From DATFVA01 sp963839165 (GTDB lineage: Bacteria; Bacteroidota; Ignavibacteria; Ignavibacteriales; Ignavibacteriaceae), in NCBI GenBank assembly GCA_963839165.1, contig CAWIUG010000011.1, forward strand, positions 62,001-126,000: a stretch of DNA of 64,000 bases, read 5' to 3'. Positions 34,999 to 44,131 of this stretch are shown here, one piece after another. Under the pieces are notes generated by a model. The model did not search any database. It had not been told where the DNA came from and saw only the letters and a program-made list of their open reading frames with translations. Every line of letters starts with the position of its first letter. Within the stretch, counting starts at the first letter, position 1. The translations under genes and the position numbers were made by a program.

Positions 34999-35064
34999 CT
35001 TTGAATACGCTTTGAATACGCTCTGAATACGCTCTGAATGCGCTCCGATTACGCTTTATATAAA
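34999..35064 (+). repeat. Six 11-bp tandem repeats upstream of the island gene at 35109
   Basis: Units are GCTTTGAATAC twice, GCTCTGAATAC, GCTCTGAATGC, GCTCCGATTAC and GCTTTATATAA, back to back, ending 44 bp before the start codon. A period of 11 bp is close to one helical turn. Possible roles are phased binding sites for a regulator, a curved-DNA promoter element, or a length-variable promoter spacer. The rest of 34681-34998 shows only a TCAAAT/ATTTGA hairpin. Confidence 0.6.
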
Positions 35065-35108
35065 GGATAAATACCTGTATATTTGAATGTTTATTTTATG
35101 GAGAACTT

Positions 35109-35771
35109 ATGGCATTAATTAATAATTCTATACTTGGGGATGTTACGGGTAAAATGGGCAGCAAGGTTTTTCGGAAAATGCACGGAAAGACCTTCGTTTC
35201 AGAACGCCCATTAAATTACCGGTCTGCTGAAACCCCTGTTGCCAGAAAAGCAAGGAATAGCTTTGGAATGTCGGTTAAACTGGCTAAAATCCTTAATGTC
35301 GATCCAACATTAAATGAAGTTTGGACTGCTGCAAACATCGACGGAGTAAATTCCAACCAGAGAATCATCAAACATAACATCAAACTTTTTAACGGAGGCT
35401 TATTAACACCCCGTAATAAGTTAACCCCTGAGGGTCTTTTCCTTAAGGTTGATTCTGCTTCGATTCAAAATCAGACTATAAACTTAACTTTGGATTGTCC
35501 TGCTGAAAATAATCTAAATTTTCCGGCGGTACTATTTATCCTCTTTTACTTTGAAAAGGTTAACAAATCTCTAGCGTTAACCCGGTCTTCCATTCCCGAA
35601 AGTTCCCCTGGTGGAATTTATGAACTCGATATTAACCCTAGCAGCTATATATTGCGGTTATTGAAAGAAGAGTCTGAGCCGATGTTGTTTATCGCGCTGG
35701 TAAGTGAAACTGCAGGGAAAAAGAAACCTTACTGGACAAACACAGAGGCAATAAGCCTATCCTCAGTCTGA
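35109..35771 (+). CDS. Island protein of unknown function (220 residues)
   Basis: Ribosome site GGAG lies 8 bases before the ATG. The N-terminal half (MALINNSILGDVTGKMGSK, then VARKARNSFGMSVKLAKIL) is basic and has the style of DUF6266-type proteins, which also begin with a short Gly-Lys-rich motif; this link is weak. The C-terminal half is a beta-rich domain (INLTLDCPAENNLNFPAVL, YELDINPSSYILRLL). A truncated second copy of that half lies at 11341-11667. It sits between R1 and R2 as the only intact gene of that module. Function unknown. Confidence 0.75.
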   Translation: MALINNSILGDVTGKMGSKVFRKMHGKTFVSERPLNYRSAETPVARKARNSFGMSVKLAKILNVDPTLNEVWTAANIDGVNSNQRIIKHNIKLFNGGLLTPRNKLTPEGLFLKVDSASIQNQTINLTLDCPAENNLNFPAVLFILFYFEKVNKSLALTRSSIPESSPGGIYELDINPSSYILRLLKEESEPMLFIALVSETAGKKKPYWTNTEAISLSSV

Positions 35772-35812
35772 AGACTATAATCTTCTTCAGTAACTTTAGA
35801 TTTAAAATAAAA

Positions 35813-35868
35813 AATCCTGACTGAACTTAATCAATCAGGATTCTTCTGTAGAGCTTGTAGCGGGGGCC
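35813..35868 (-). repeat. Repeat R2: tRNA-3' fragment plus terminator hairpin
   Basis: Stem AATCCTGACTGA (35813-35824) and TCAATCAGGATT (35831-35842), then TTCTGTAGAGCTTGTAGC and GGGGGCC. GTAGCGGGGGC (35857-35867) matches the tRNA-fMet 3' border. It also lies 41 bp after the gene at 35109-35771 and could terminate it. Confidence 0.65.
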
Positions 35869-36005
35869 CGATACATACTCTACAGAAAGCGGTTTACTGC
35901 CGAAAATCGAACTATTTCTAACACAATTTCCTCTATTGATGGTACAGAGGGTAAATTATCCCCCCAAACTTCAATATAAGCAAAGGGAGCAGAAGTTCCC
36001 TTAAA

Positions 36006-36872
36006 TCATTTGAGTAACAACATCTTATTAGAACTTACATAATCGTTAACACGAAGCCTGTATATATAAACGCCGCTTGCAAGATTAGAAGCATTGAAAT
36101 TTACGGAATACCTTCCGGCATATTTTTCCTCATTAACCAGTGATTCCACCTCATTGCCCAAAATATTGTAAACCTTAAGCGATATAAAACTTAATTTAGG
36201 TACCTGGTATGTTATCGTAGTGCTGGGATTAAACGGATTCGGGTAATTCTGTTCAAGTACAAATTCTTCGGGTTGTATTGGAATACTTTCTACTTCTAGT
36301 ACTGTAGTATCCCCGTATGCTGTGCCGTTAATTATACAGCCATACAAGTAATAAACTGTCCCCATATAATCTTCGACAGACATTAGCCCAAAATCATCAG
36401 ACCAGGTTTGGTAGTAATCGATTAACGAGTAATGTATATGGAGCGAACGTAGAGTTACCACCTTATTAAAAACTGCCGTACGAAATGTATCCACCACTTC
36501 AGTCAATAATGAATCCGTTATTCCCCCGGGGTCCGGCTGTATCCAGCTATCTCCAATTTTTGCTCCTATTTTGTAATATATTCTTTCGTGATTTGGGGTA
36601 TTATAAGAATCGGGCATCCTTTGCACATAGTAGTTATCGTCACGTAACCTAACTTTCACCTCTGATAATTGGCCTAAATAGTTCCCATGTAGAATCTGAT
36701 ATTTCAATGTATCGTTGAATATCACTATGGTATCAAGCAAACTCCAAAATTTATACGCTGCAAAATTATCATATACCCAAACGTTTCCAGAGTCAAGTGG
36801 ACAAGTTCCGAAAGTCTGTGCGGAAGATGTTCCAGATATAATTATGAACAATAAGACGTATAGATATTTCAT
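36006..36872 (-). CDS. T9SS-exported protein of unknown function
   Basis: 288 residues. A signal peptide (LYVLLFIIISGTSSAQ) is followed by a beta-rich middle (~20-200) that I do not recognise. The C-terminal T9SS sorting domain (~207-288) reads LEQNYPNPFNPSTTITY, then LKVYNILGNEVESLVNEE, and ends VSSNKMLLLK. The protein should cross the outer membrane by T9SS and be attached to the surface or released. It follows the M6 peptidase gene on the same strand by 60 bp. Confidence 0.85.
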   Translation of the reverse strand: MKYLYVLLFIIISGTSSAQTFGTCPLDSGNVWVYDNFAAYKFWSLLDTIVIFNDTLKYQILHGNYLGQLSEVKVRLRDDNYYVQRMPDSYNTPNHERIYYKIGAKIGDSWIQPDPGGITDSLLTEVVDTFRTAVFNKVVTLRSLHIHYSLIDYYQTWSDDFGLMSVEDYMGTVYYLYGCIINGTAYGDTTVLEVESIPIQPEEFVLEQNYPNPFNPSTTITYQVPKLSFISLKVYNILGNEVESLVNEEKYAGRYSVNFNASNLASGVYIYRLRVNDYVSSNKMLLLK

Positions 36873-36932
36873 ATGTTCATCCAGGAAATATTTTATAAAT
36901 AGGGGCAGCGAGAAACTGCCCCTTTAATATAT

Positions 36933-39131
36933 TTATTTGACTAGTAACATTTTCTTAACCGAAACAAAATTATTTATATTTATTTTATATAGATAAATAC
37001 CGCTCGGATAATTAAGCCCATTAAACAAAGCAGAGTAAACCCCGGGCTCTTTTACCTCATTTACCAGGCTAACAATTTCTTTACCAAGTATATCGTAAAC
37101 TTTTAAATTAACAAATCCCCTGTTTTTTACAGCATATATTATACTTGTAACAGGATTAAAGGGATTCGGATAATTCTGTGCGAGATTATAATTCTCAATT
37201 ACATAATTATCATCTGGCTTTATTTTGGGACCTATTCCTCCACCAAATACTGATCCATCCCAGAATATCCAGTCATAATTGGAAAACAAAGAAATTTTAT
37301 TACCGGAATTATCAATAGCTTTCACCCGATAAAAAAGATGCCTGCTGCCACTTGTTCCATAGGGAATTTCTGGATCAATCCAGCTTGTAACAGGATCGTT
37401 TTGTCCGTCATAGGCATCGATAGTTGCAACAACACTCCAGCTGGTTGGTTCGGTTCCATATGTCCAGGCACGATAAATACGATATTTACCAGAATATTGC
37501 ATATTGGGTTCAATATTGGCTTCCCAGTAAACTTTGGCGTGCCAATGTCCATCATAAAGTGCCCTGTTTACCCAAACCTTCTGAGGAGGAGAAGGGGACA
37601 GGTTGTTTCCATCATCTATGTCATCATACACTTTAACAGTAATTTCCGTGCCATTTTGACTGTATAACTGCATCCACATATCGGTATCACCTCCAAAGTA
37701 AGTGCTTGGATTACTGTATGGAGTGAATAATTCATTGTAACCAAAATTGAATGCATCGTATTCATCCCCTAAAACATCTCGAGTCAGTTCATAATCCTTT
37801 GTCAGCGGATTTTTATCATACCATTTACTCCACCAACCTCCCCCGTAAAAAATATGATAGGGATCCCTATCCGTTTTCCCCGAATTTCTGTTCACAGCAT
37901 AAGCCGAGGTAAGTGGCACAGTGCCATTCCCCAGTCCTGGATTATAGATGGTTCCAACAAAGGACCAGTCCCATCTCCCATCTGCTGTTACTATTGTCTT
38001 CGATGGAGGATAAGTATCCCCGTTTGAAACCTTATATACGTATATACCACTTCCAACCGTAGTATTCCAATGAAAACCACCTCCGAGTATTCCTCCTCTG
38101 ATTATCTGATCATAAAGATTTTGTCTCTGATGGTTTTCTACAAGAAAATAAGAAGTTGAACTGCTGGGTATTGGAATTTTTAATACATCATCTTCGGTTA
38201 AAAAATCACCTAATGTTAGCGTATAAGGATAATTTGACGGTGAAGTAAAACCAACATAACCGAGTCGTTCTCTTTCCCAGGAATCCATTGCATATGTACC
38301 ATAATTTCCCCCCGCTGCATATGCCATAAGCCCTCCTTCAGTTGGATGACCATTACCGAATATATAATGCCCATATTCGTGAGCGAGACCTACCATATTT
38401 GATTCCTGAGAAAATATGGAAAACCTGTTGAATGTAACTCCTGAACCCGTGGTTCTTAAGTTCCCATCAAGTTTCACATATCCTAAAGCACCATTCCTAG
38501 TGTCGTTGGTTGTATATAATCCACTTGTTCCGAAATTAGATGGTCCTAACCAAGCAATACCGCCAGTCAAATTAAAATCTTCCGGATCAGCATATCTATA
38601 ACAAATAAAAATCATATCAACATAACCATCCCCTTGACCTTCGTTGAAGACAAATCGCCCATTAACAAAACTCCAGCTATCATAATCCTGAAAGTCAACA
38701 TATTTATCGACAGTATCAATGACTATAGTATTTGCAGATTGATAGTCAATGATGTCGCCAGAAATATGTACAAGTTCCGGAAATACATCTCCGATTATTC
38801 TGAAATTACCACTTGACATTACTTTAAAATAATCAGATAAAGTCTTCTCGTGATATATATCCAGTTCAGAATCAATCATATCATAAGCGAAATCAGGCAA
38901 TTCGTCATAATCCCAATTATTACTAGGAGTCTGATCATTGTCGAATTGTGCATAGATGATCAGTGCCTTCATATATTCACCTTGACCTGTTTGAGCTGGT
39001 TTGAATTTACCGCCGACTTGTGAAAATGAAGCGCCGGGAGCTTCTGTGGCATCTTCACAGGTATTGAAATCCTCCTGCGAAAAGAGAAAAAATGGTACCA
39101 TTACAAAAAGAACCAGAAGTAGTCTTTTCAT
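36933..39131 (-). CDS. M6 family metallopeptidase, T9SS-exported
   Basis: 732 residues. A signal peptide (LLLVLFVMVPFFLFSQ) and an N-terminal region precede an immune-inhibitor-A-like M6 catalytic domain. Zinc ligands are H251, H255 and H262 in HEYGHYIFGNGH, with catalytic E252; the pattern is HExxHxxxxxxH. A fibronectin-like beta domain follows near 525-630. A T9SS sorting domain ends the protein (LAQNYPNPFNPVTSIIYAV to VSVKKMLLVK). It likely degrades extracellular protein. It lies in the R2-R3 module of the island. Confidence 0.88.
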   Translation of the reverse strand: MKRLLLVLFVMVPFFLFSQEDFNTCEDATEAPGASFSQVGGKFKPAQTGQGEYMKALIIYAQFDNDQTPSNNWDYDELPDFAYDMIDSELDIYHEKTLSDYFKVMSSGNFRIIGDVFPELVHISGDIIDYQSANTIVIDTVDKYVDFQDYDSWSFVNGRFVFNEGQGDGYVDMIFICYRYADPEDFNLTGGIAWLGPSNFGTSGLYTTNDTRNGALGYVKLDGNLRTTGSGVTFNRFSIFSQESNMVGLAHEYGHYIFGNGHPTEGGLMAYAAGGNYGTYAMDSWERERLGYVGFTSPSNYPYTLTLGDFLTEDDVLKIPIPSSSTSYFLVENHQRQNLYDQIIRGGILGGGFHWNTTVGSGIYVYKVSNGDTYPPSKTIVTADGRWDWSFVGTIYNPGLGNGTVPLTSAYAVNRNSGKTDRDPYHIFYGGGWWSKWYDKNPLTKDYELTRDVLGDEYDAFNFGYNELFTPYSNPSTYFGGDTDMWMQLYSQNGTEITVKVYDDIDDGNNLSPSPPQKVWVNRALYDGHWHAKVYWEANIEPNMQYSGKYRIYRAWTYGTEPTSWSVVATIDAYDGQNDPVTSWIDPEIPYGTSGSRHLFYRVKAIDNSGNKISLFSNYDWIFWDGSVFGGGIGPKIKPDDNYVIENYNLAQNYPNPFNPVTSIIYAVKNRGFVNLKVYDILGKEIVSLVNEVKEPGVYSALFNGLNYPSGIYLYKININNFVSVKKMLLVK

Positions 39132-40021
39132 TTTAACACCCTTAATAAAATTAAAAAAAATTATGAACTCTGATTAATACAGGCTTATATTCGGAACGAA
39201 AAGAGCTTTTTAAGTTTATTCGGTTGACCTCCTCTATTTTTGATTGGTTGGAGCGCAAAATATAAGCTAGTCTTTTTCCTTTCTTAAAAACAAAAAAAGT
39301 TAGTAGGTAAAGCCTTAGATAACTGATCTCTTCCCTGATATGGCAAATAAATAGTGACTGTAGATTCTGTCATTTCCCCAGGGCATCAGACCATATATTG
39401 ACCCAGGAAGTAAGTTACTTTCTTAGATAAGATAATGAATTTGGCTAAGAAAAGTATTGGTACAATTACTAATAAAATCCTTACCCCAATACAGGGGATA
39501 AAAAGACTTCTATGATTGTGAGGAGTAGGTGAAAATATCTCAATTGAGATCTAATTATTAAATTAAAATTTCAGGAGAGAAAGTTATAGGAAACACTCCG
39601 TAGGGAGATAATAAAGTGAGCCTGAGAGTCAAGTCCCCCTGGTAAATAAGAGGAATTTGACCTTAAATGGCTACTTTCCCATTATACTTATCTACTCGCA
39701 TCGCATTGCGTATTTAAACTATAAATAAAGAAAAATCCTGACTGGACAATGCCAATCAGGATTCTTCTGTAGAACTTGTAGCGGGAGCAGACAAATTCCT
39801 CCAAATAATTTACATTCTGGCCATCTAGCCTAAGTAAGCCTCAATTTCATTAGTACTTTTACTAGATTTTCAAAATAGTCGTTATTTGTACTGAAAACTG
39901 TTGATAGTACTAAATATTAGCATTAAATTTCACTTGTCTTCATTCTGGGGAGAACCGAGGAAAACCATTTAAGCAATTTTCTGCCAAAAAGTGCTTTTAG
40001 GGAATGGTTTAATCATATTCT
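39132..40021. other. Intergenic region containing R3
   Basis: About 890 bp with no recognisable gene apart from R3 (39731-39790). AT-rich, multiple stops in all frames. It presumably holds the M6 peptidase promoter on the left and that of the membrane protein on the right. Confidence 0.4.
39731..39790 (-). repeat. Repeat R3: tRNA-3' fragment plus terminator hairpin
   Basis: Same layout as R1 and R2: AATCCTGACTGG, short loop and CCAATCAGGATT, then TTCTGTAGAACTTGTAGC and GGGAGCAG. GTAGCGGGAGCAG (39778-39790) matches the tRNA-fMet border with one mismatch over 13 bp. It is the most diverged of the three and lies closest to the integrase. Confidence 0.6.
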
Positions 40022-41032
40022 ATGAGATCAAATATGCACTACTTTAATCATAATTGCACCTCTCATAAAAATGAAGCTTTCTATGTGTTAATTATAGTTT
40101 TCTTGGCAATCATTTTGGGATTTCCTAATACAGCATACATTCCTTTTTTCGATGCAATAACCTATCTTAACAAAGGGGTAACATTTAATACCTCAAGCAT
40201 TGCGCCTATTTATGCGGTTTGGTATAAGTTTCTAAATTTATTGGGGTTTGCGGGAGTTAATCTCTATCATTTAAACTATGTCCTGCTTTTAAGTGTGTGC
40301 TCATTATCGGTTTATTATTTCAGTAAATTTGTTGGATACAGCATATCAAAAGCTTTCCTCATTGCCTTAGTATTTACCATCTTGAGCTGTTACTATAAGG
40401 TTATGAGGGTTAGCCATCTTGCATTATTATTCTCAATTTTGGGCATATATTTTTATAAAATAGCACCACATAATTTTAAGCTCATCGCCCTATACCTCAC
40501 TTCTGTATTCTTACTATATATAAGAGCTGAGTATATAGCTGTGACGATTATACTTCTATTTTTTATTAGAGACTTGAGAAAAATCATTTTATTGGTGGGC
40601 CTGACAATATTATTGTTTTCTACCTTCAACAACCCGCTTTCCGGAGGAAGGCTGAGCCAGGCTCTCCTGCAACATTATGCATTTCACTATAGCCTGTGGT
40701 ACCACGCCAATGGGAATCCCTGGGATACTGAGGTTTATACTAATATACCATTCAGTTTGATATTATATATAAGATTTTGTTTTGAAAATTTAATCGTTGT
40801 TCTACCAGTTATAGCCTGGCTGTTGAGAAAGAAAATAGAGGTTGAATATTATGTATTTATGCTTCCTGCCATAGCAATTTCTATATTGATTTTCCCGAGA
40901 CCACATTATTTAATCCCGGTCATTCCTTTTGTTTTACTAGCTGGGCGGAATGAATATTTATTTGATTTCAAATTTATTTTAAGAAAGTTACATCCTTCCA
41001 AAATTCAAAAACAAAAAGAGCTATATGTTTAG
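40022..41032 (+). CDS. Polytopic membrane protein, possible GT-C glycosyltransferase
   Basis: 336 residues with about eight to ten hydrophobic helices. The first loop has an acidic residue in AYIPFFDAITYLNKGV, and late helices contain PRPHYLIPVIPF. A long first loop with DA/DE and several helices after it recall GT-C lipid-linked-sugar glycosyltransferases, but no named motif is visible. The start codon is uncertain: no clear ribosome site at 40022, and an ATG lies 4 codons further in. It is part of the integrase-proximal module, not obviously linked to a glycan cluster. Confidence 0.6.
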   Translation: MRSNMHYFNHNCTSHKNEAFYVLIIVFLAIILGFPNTAYIPFFDAITYLNKGVTFNTSSIAPIYAVWYKFLNLLGFAGVNLYHLNYVLLLSVCSLSVYYFSKFVGYSISKAFLIALVFTILSCYYKVMRVSHLALLFSILGIYFYKIAPHNFKLIALYLTSVFLLYIRAEYIAVTIILLFFIRDLRKIILLVGLTILLFSTFNNPLSGGRLSQALLQHYAFHYSLWYHANGNPWDTEVYTNIPFSLILYIRFCFENLIVVLPVIAWLLRKKIEVEYYVFMLPAIAISILIFPRPHYLIPVIPFVLLAGRNEYLFDFKFILRKLHPSKIQKQKELYV

Positions 41033-41276
41033 CAAACATTGGGAAATGGTAGGACGGAATATTGTATTGAATCACAATAATCACAGCGAAGTTTCAAGGC
41101 GGATGAAAATGAATAGGTTAATCCCAATAATATCAGTGCCAGGTATCAACCTCACATTCTGCGGTAGATTATCCGTCTCTTATGGAGTATACCCCTATAT
41201 TAGCCAAAGTAGTGCAAAACGACAAAGGAATTCATATATTCTACAGTACAAAGAATATGAATAAAGGGATCAAAAG

Positions 41277-43061
41277 ATGAAAACACTTCTTACAATACTT
41301 TTACTAACAATAGGTGTCTCTCACTCAAAAGCAGAAGTCCGCTACGTATCCCACACAGGCACAAGCACACCGCCATACACCAGCTGGCAAACAGCAGCAG
41401 ACAGCATACAGAAGTGTGTTGATTACTCCACAGCAGGTGATACTATCTATGTTGCAAATGGGGTATATAAAGAGAAAATAATAATACAGGACAAATTTCT
41501 TACACTAATTGGCAGCAGCTGGGACAGCTGTATTGTAGACTCGAGGGATCTTGAGGTGCCGACAGACTTTTATACCTTTTATGTAGAAGGAGACATACAC
41601 ATTCAGAATTTCAGAGTGCTGGTTTCATACAGTCATAAGGGAGACGCATTTGTAACACTTAATGCAAGTAATCAAACGGTAATTGAAAACAACAGGGTAG
41701 AGAACTGTGGCTATGGTGCAACTCTTTTCAACTCCCATTTAACCTTCAAGCACAACCTGATCACAGACGCAAATCACGGAGTTCACCTTGAAGCCTTCAA
41801 TGCAAATTACTACCCGGTAGTTGACAGTAATGTTATAGTAACTGCGGTTATCAATCTTCCGGCTGATGGTATAGAATGCGGATTCGGGACATCACCTACT
41901 ATACGTGGCAACATAATTGTAAATGAAAACACCGGGGATGGACTACATAATATATTTGATCCTCCTGAGTTAAAAAATAATCTTGTCTTGCAGATTGGGG
42001 TAAACAGCACATCCATACTTTACCACGGTGCCTTTATAGGTTCAACAGGCAGCGGAGAGATCACAAATAATCTTGTAGTATCGTCATATGCAGATGAGGG
42101 ATACTATTTTAACGGAGGCGGCAATAAAATAGAGAACAATTGCAGTGTAGGAGCAGAGACAGGTTTTATACTTAATAATGTCAGTCCGATAATCTTCCAC
42201 TACAACAATGTCTGGGATGCGGAGATACCATACTATAACTTCACAGCAGACAGCACAAACATAGCAGCTGATCCTATGTTTAATAACCCTGACAGTATGG
42301 ACTTCCACCTACAGATGTTCTCACCCCTGATTGACAGAGGTGACCCCGAGATACTGGATAAAGACGGGTCAAGGAGTGACATAGGACTATATGGAGGACC
42401 ATTAGGAGAGACCTACACCTACCAGGACCTTGCCCCCAGGCCGCCTGTTAACCTGACGGGCATAATATCCACAGACACCACAACAATAGAGCTCAGCTGG
42501 AACAGGAACACAGAGGCAGACTTCAGTCATTATAACATATTTAGAGATACAACAGATAACTTCCCTGCAGATTCAACCAGACTTATAGCATCGGTGACCG
42601 ATACATTCTGCCTTAGTATGATCCCTCTTAACCAGGATAACCTCTATTATAAGCTTACGGCAGTAGACAGCCAGGGCAATGAGTCTACCCCATCAGAGGA
42701 ACTTCCCGTTATCCTAACGGGGATAGACAGCAGAGAACCAATAACAATATCAGGCTACAGGCTATATCAGAACTACCCAAATCCCTTCAACCCATCAACC
42801 AGGATAGGCTACAGGTTAAAGGAAGGAGGATATGTAAAGCTTATGGTATATGACATAAAAGGAGAACTTGTAGAGACTCTGGTAAATCAATACCAGCCAT
42901 CAGGCTACTATGAGGTAGAGTTTACAGGTAAAAAAGAGAGCGGGGGAGGATCTTTGGCAGAGGTCCTGGCAAGCGGAATTTACCTTTACAGAATAGAGGT
43001 AATAAACTCAGGCCATATTCCTGTCTATACAGAGATAAGGAAGATGGTATATATAAAATAA
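41277..43061 (+). CDS. Right-handed beta-helix protein with fibronectin-like and T9SS domains
   Basis: 594 residues. A signal peptide (TLLTILLLTIGVSHSKA) is followed by a DUF1565-like start: TSWQTAADSIQKCVD and GDTIYVANGVYKEKI. A parallel beta-helix of ~25-residue coils runs to ~370 (repeated N-N-V and I-x-N-N patterns). A fibronectin type III-like domain spans ~385-480, and a T9SS sorting domain ~493-594 (LYQNYPNPFNPSTRIGY, then YIK). Such proteins usually bind or cleave polysaccharides; catalytic residues are not evident, so enzyme activity is uncertain. Confidence 0.88.
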   Translation: MKTLLTILLLTIGVSHSKAEVRYVSHTGTSTPPYTSWQTAADSIQKCVDYSTAGDTIYVANGVYKEKIIIQDKFLTLIGSSWDSCIVDSRDLEVPTDFYTFYVEGDIHIQNFRVLVSYSHKGDAFVTLNASNQTVIENNRVENCGYGATLFNSHLTFKHNLITDANHGVHLEAFNANYYPVVDSNVIVTAVINLPADGIECGFGTSPTIRGNIIVNENTGDGLHNIFDPPELKNNLVLQIGVNSTSILYHGAFIGSTGSGEITNNLVVSSYADEGYYFNGGGNKIENNCSVGAETGFILNNVSPIIFHYNNVWDAEIPYYNFTADSTNIAADPMFNNPDSMDFHLQMFSPLIDRGDPEILDKDGSRSDIGLYGGPLGETYTYQDLAPRPPVNLTGIISTDTTTIELSWNRNTEADFSHYNIFRDTTDNFPADSTRLIASVTDTFCLSMIPLNQDNLYYKLTAVDSQGNESTPSEELPVILTGIDSREPITISGYRLYQNYPNPFNPSTRIGYRLKEGGYVKLMVYDIKGELVETLVNQYQPSGYYEVEFTGKKESGGGSLAEVLASGIYLYRIEVINSGHIPVYTEIRKMVYIK

Positions 43062-43409
43062 TAAAGGAGAAGGAAAATGATAGCATGTTGGCTTTCCCTT
43101 TTATAAATATCCTTTATAACATTCATCAATTTTTAACTAGAAATTATACTGATGAGAGCAAAACTGATTTTGTTAATATTACTTAGCAATAATACTTAAA
43201 AAAACGAGCATATAAGCACAATACAGTAATCTATAATATGCAAATCATTGTTTAACGTATAAAGAAAGTATTAATATGATTGAAGTATTGAGAGAGTATT
43301 CCGACATAATAATTCTATTTTAATTCTATCAAAGATGTTCCCCAGTGATTTTGGGGTAAGATGTGAGTTATGTGTGTTGTTTGAATATGATACTGTAGTA
43401 TTATCTAAT
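43062..43409. other. Intergenic region inside the island
   Basis: About 350 bp, AT-rich, between the 3' ends of the beta-helix gene and the DUF5659 gene. No gene, repeat or RNA recognised. Confidence 0.35.
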
Positions 43410-43694
43410 TCATTTGCATAAGCTTCTTCTTTCTGTTTCATTTCTAAAATTTGAGTTAGTATATGTATTTGTGGAGTGTATTACACTCTTCAAGTTCTTA
43501 ATAGCTGCTCCATAAGCCATTGGCTCCACAGAAGCAGTCATAGAATAATAATTTTGAATTAAGTTGTGAAGTTTTTCAGAGTTGTCGAATTCGAAGGTTG
43601 TTATTCCATTTGTCCTGTGGTAAGATTTTAACTGAATCCCAGCAGCTATGAGGTAGCTGGATAAGTAGAAATCTCTGTTTGTATATGTATCCAT
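43410..43694 (-). CDS. DUF5659 family protein
   Basis: 94 residues from the ATG at 43694, chosen because GGAGGGG lies 4 bases upstream; an upstream in-frame start at 43757 lacks a ribosome site. The core YTNRDFYLSSYLIAAGIQL, then TTFEFDNSEKLHNLIQNYY and MAYGAAIKNLKSVIHS fits DUF5659, a small family common near mobile elements and phage-like regions. Function unknown. It lies in the integrase-proximal module. Confidence 0.75.
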   Translation of the reverse strand: MDTYTNRDFYLSSYLIAAGIQLKSYHRTNGITTFEFDNSEKLHNLIQNYYSMTASVEPMAYGAAIKNLKSVIHSTNTYTNSNFRNETERRSLCK

Positions 43695-43846
43695 TTTCCC
43701 CTCCAACTGTTTACTTGTATAAGTGTCTTCATACTTCAGTATTACTGAAATTTCCAATTCCGGTCAAGTAGAATTGAAAATAAATAAAAATAAATTTTTA
43801 TGCCGAGTTAAGTGCCAAAAATACCGCCGCTTTTTACCCACTTAGG

Positions 43847-43966
43847 ATGATTGACCCTGAGCTCTTTAAGAATATTTATGGCTGGGACGGTGTGAGAGAC
43901 CAGATTCAATCCAGTCTCTCAACTGCACTTCGAAACTTTGAGAGCATTAAAATTTTCTTTTACTAG
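43847..43966 (+). other. Unidentified short open frame, possible gene fragment
   Basis: ATG at 43847 opens MIDPELFKNIYGWDG followed by VRDQIQSSLSTALRNFES, ending at TAG 43966. The frame is open about 20 codons further upstream, reading ELSAKNTAAFYPLR. The composition is protein-like, not low complexity, yet I do not recognise the family and there is no ribosome site. Probably a fragment of a lost gene. The rest of 43695-44131 is featureless. Confidence 0.25.
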
Positions 43967-44131
43967 TTATCTGCACGGGATTGTTTCAATTTGTCTCTAG
44001 ATAGCTGTTAATTCTTAATTCAGCCATTTCCTAATGCTTTTCTAATTTCTATTCATTTGTATTCGTTCTTAGATTATAAAACGTTAGATTTCATATAGCA
44101 ATACTTTTCTGATTAACAAGGGAGAACTCTA

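Noticed and set aside
34999..35064. 11-bp tandem repeats as a possible replication origin iteron array
   Set aside because: No replication initiator gene or AT-rich unwinding region with matching context is nearby; a regulatory role is more likely.
41025..41264. 79-residue frame overlapping the end of the membrane protein gene
   Set aside because: No ribosome site, no recognisable domain and random-looking composition.
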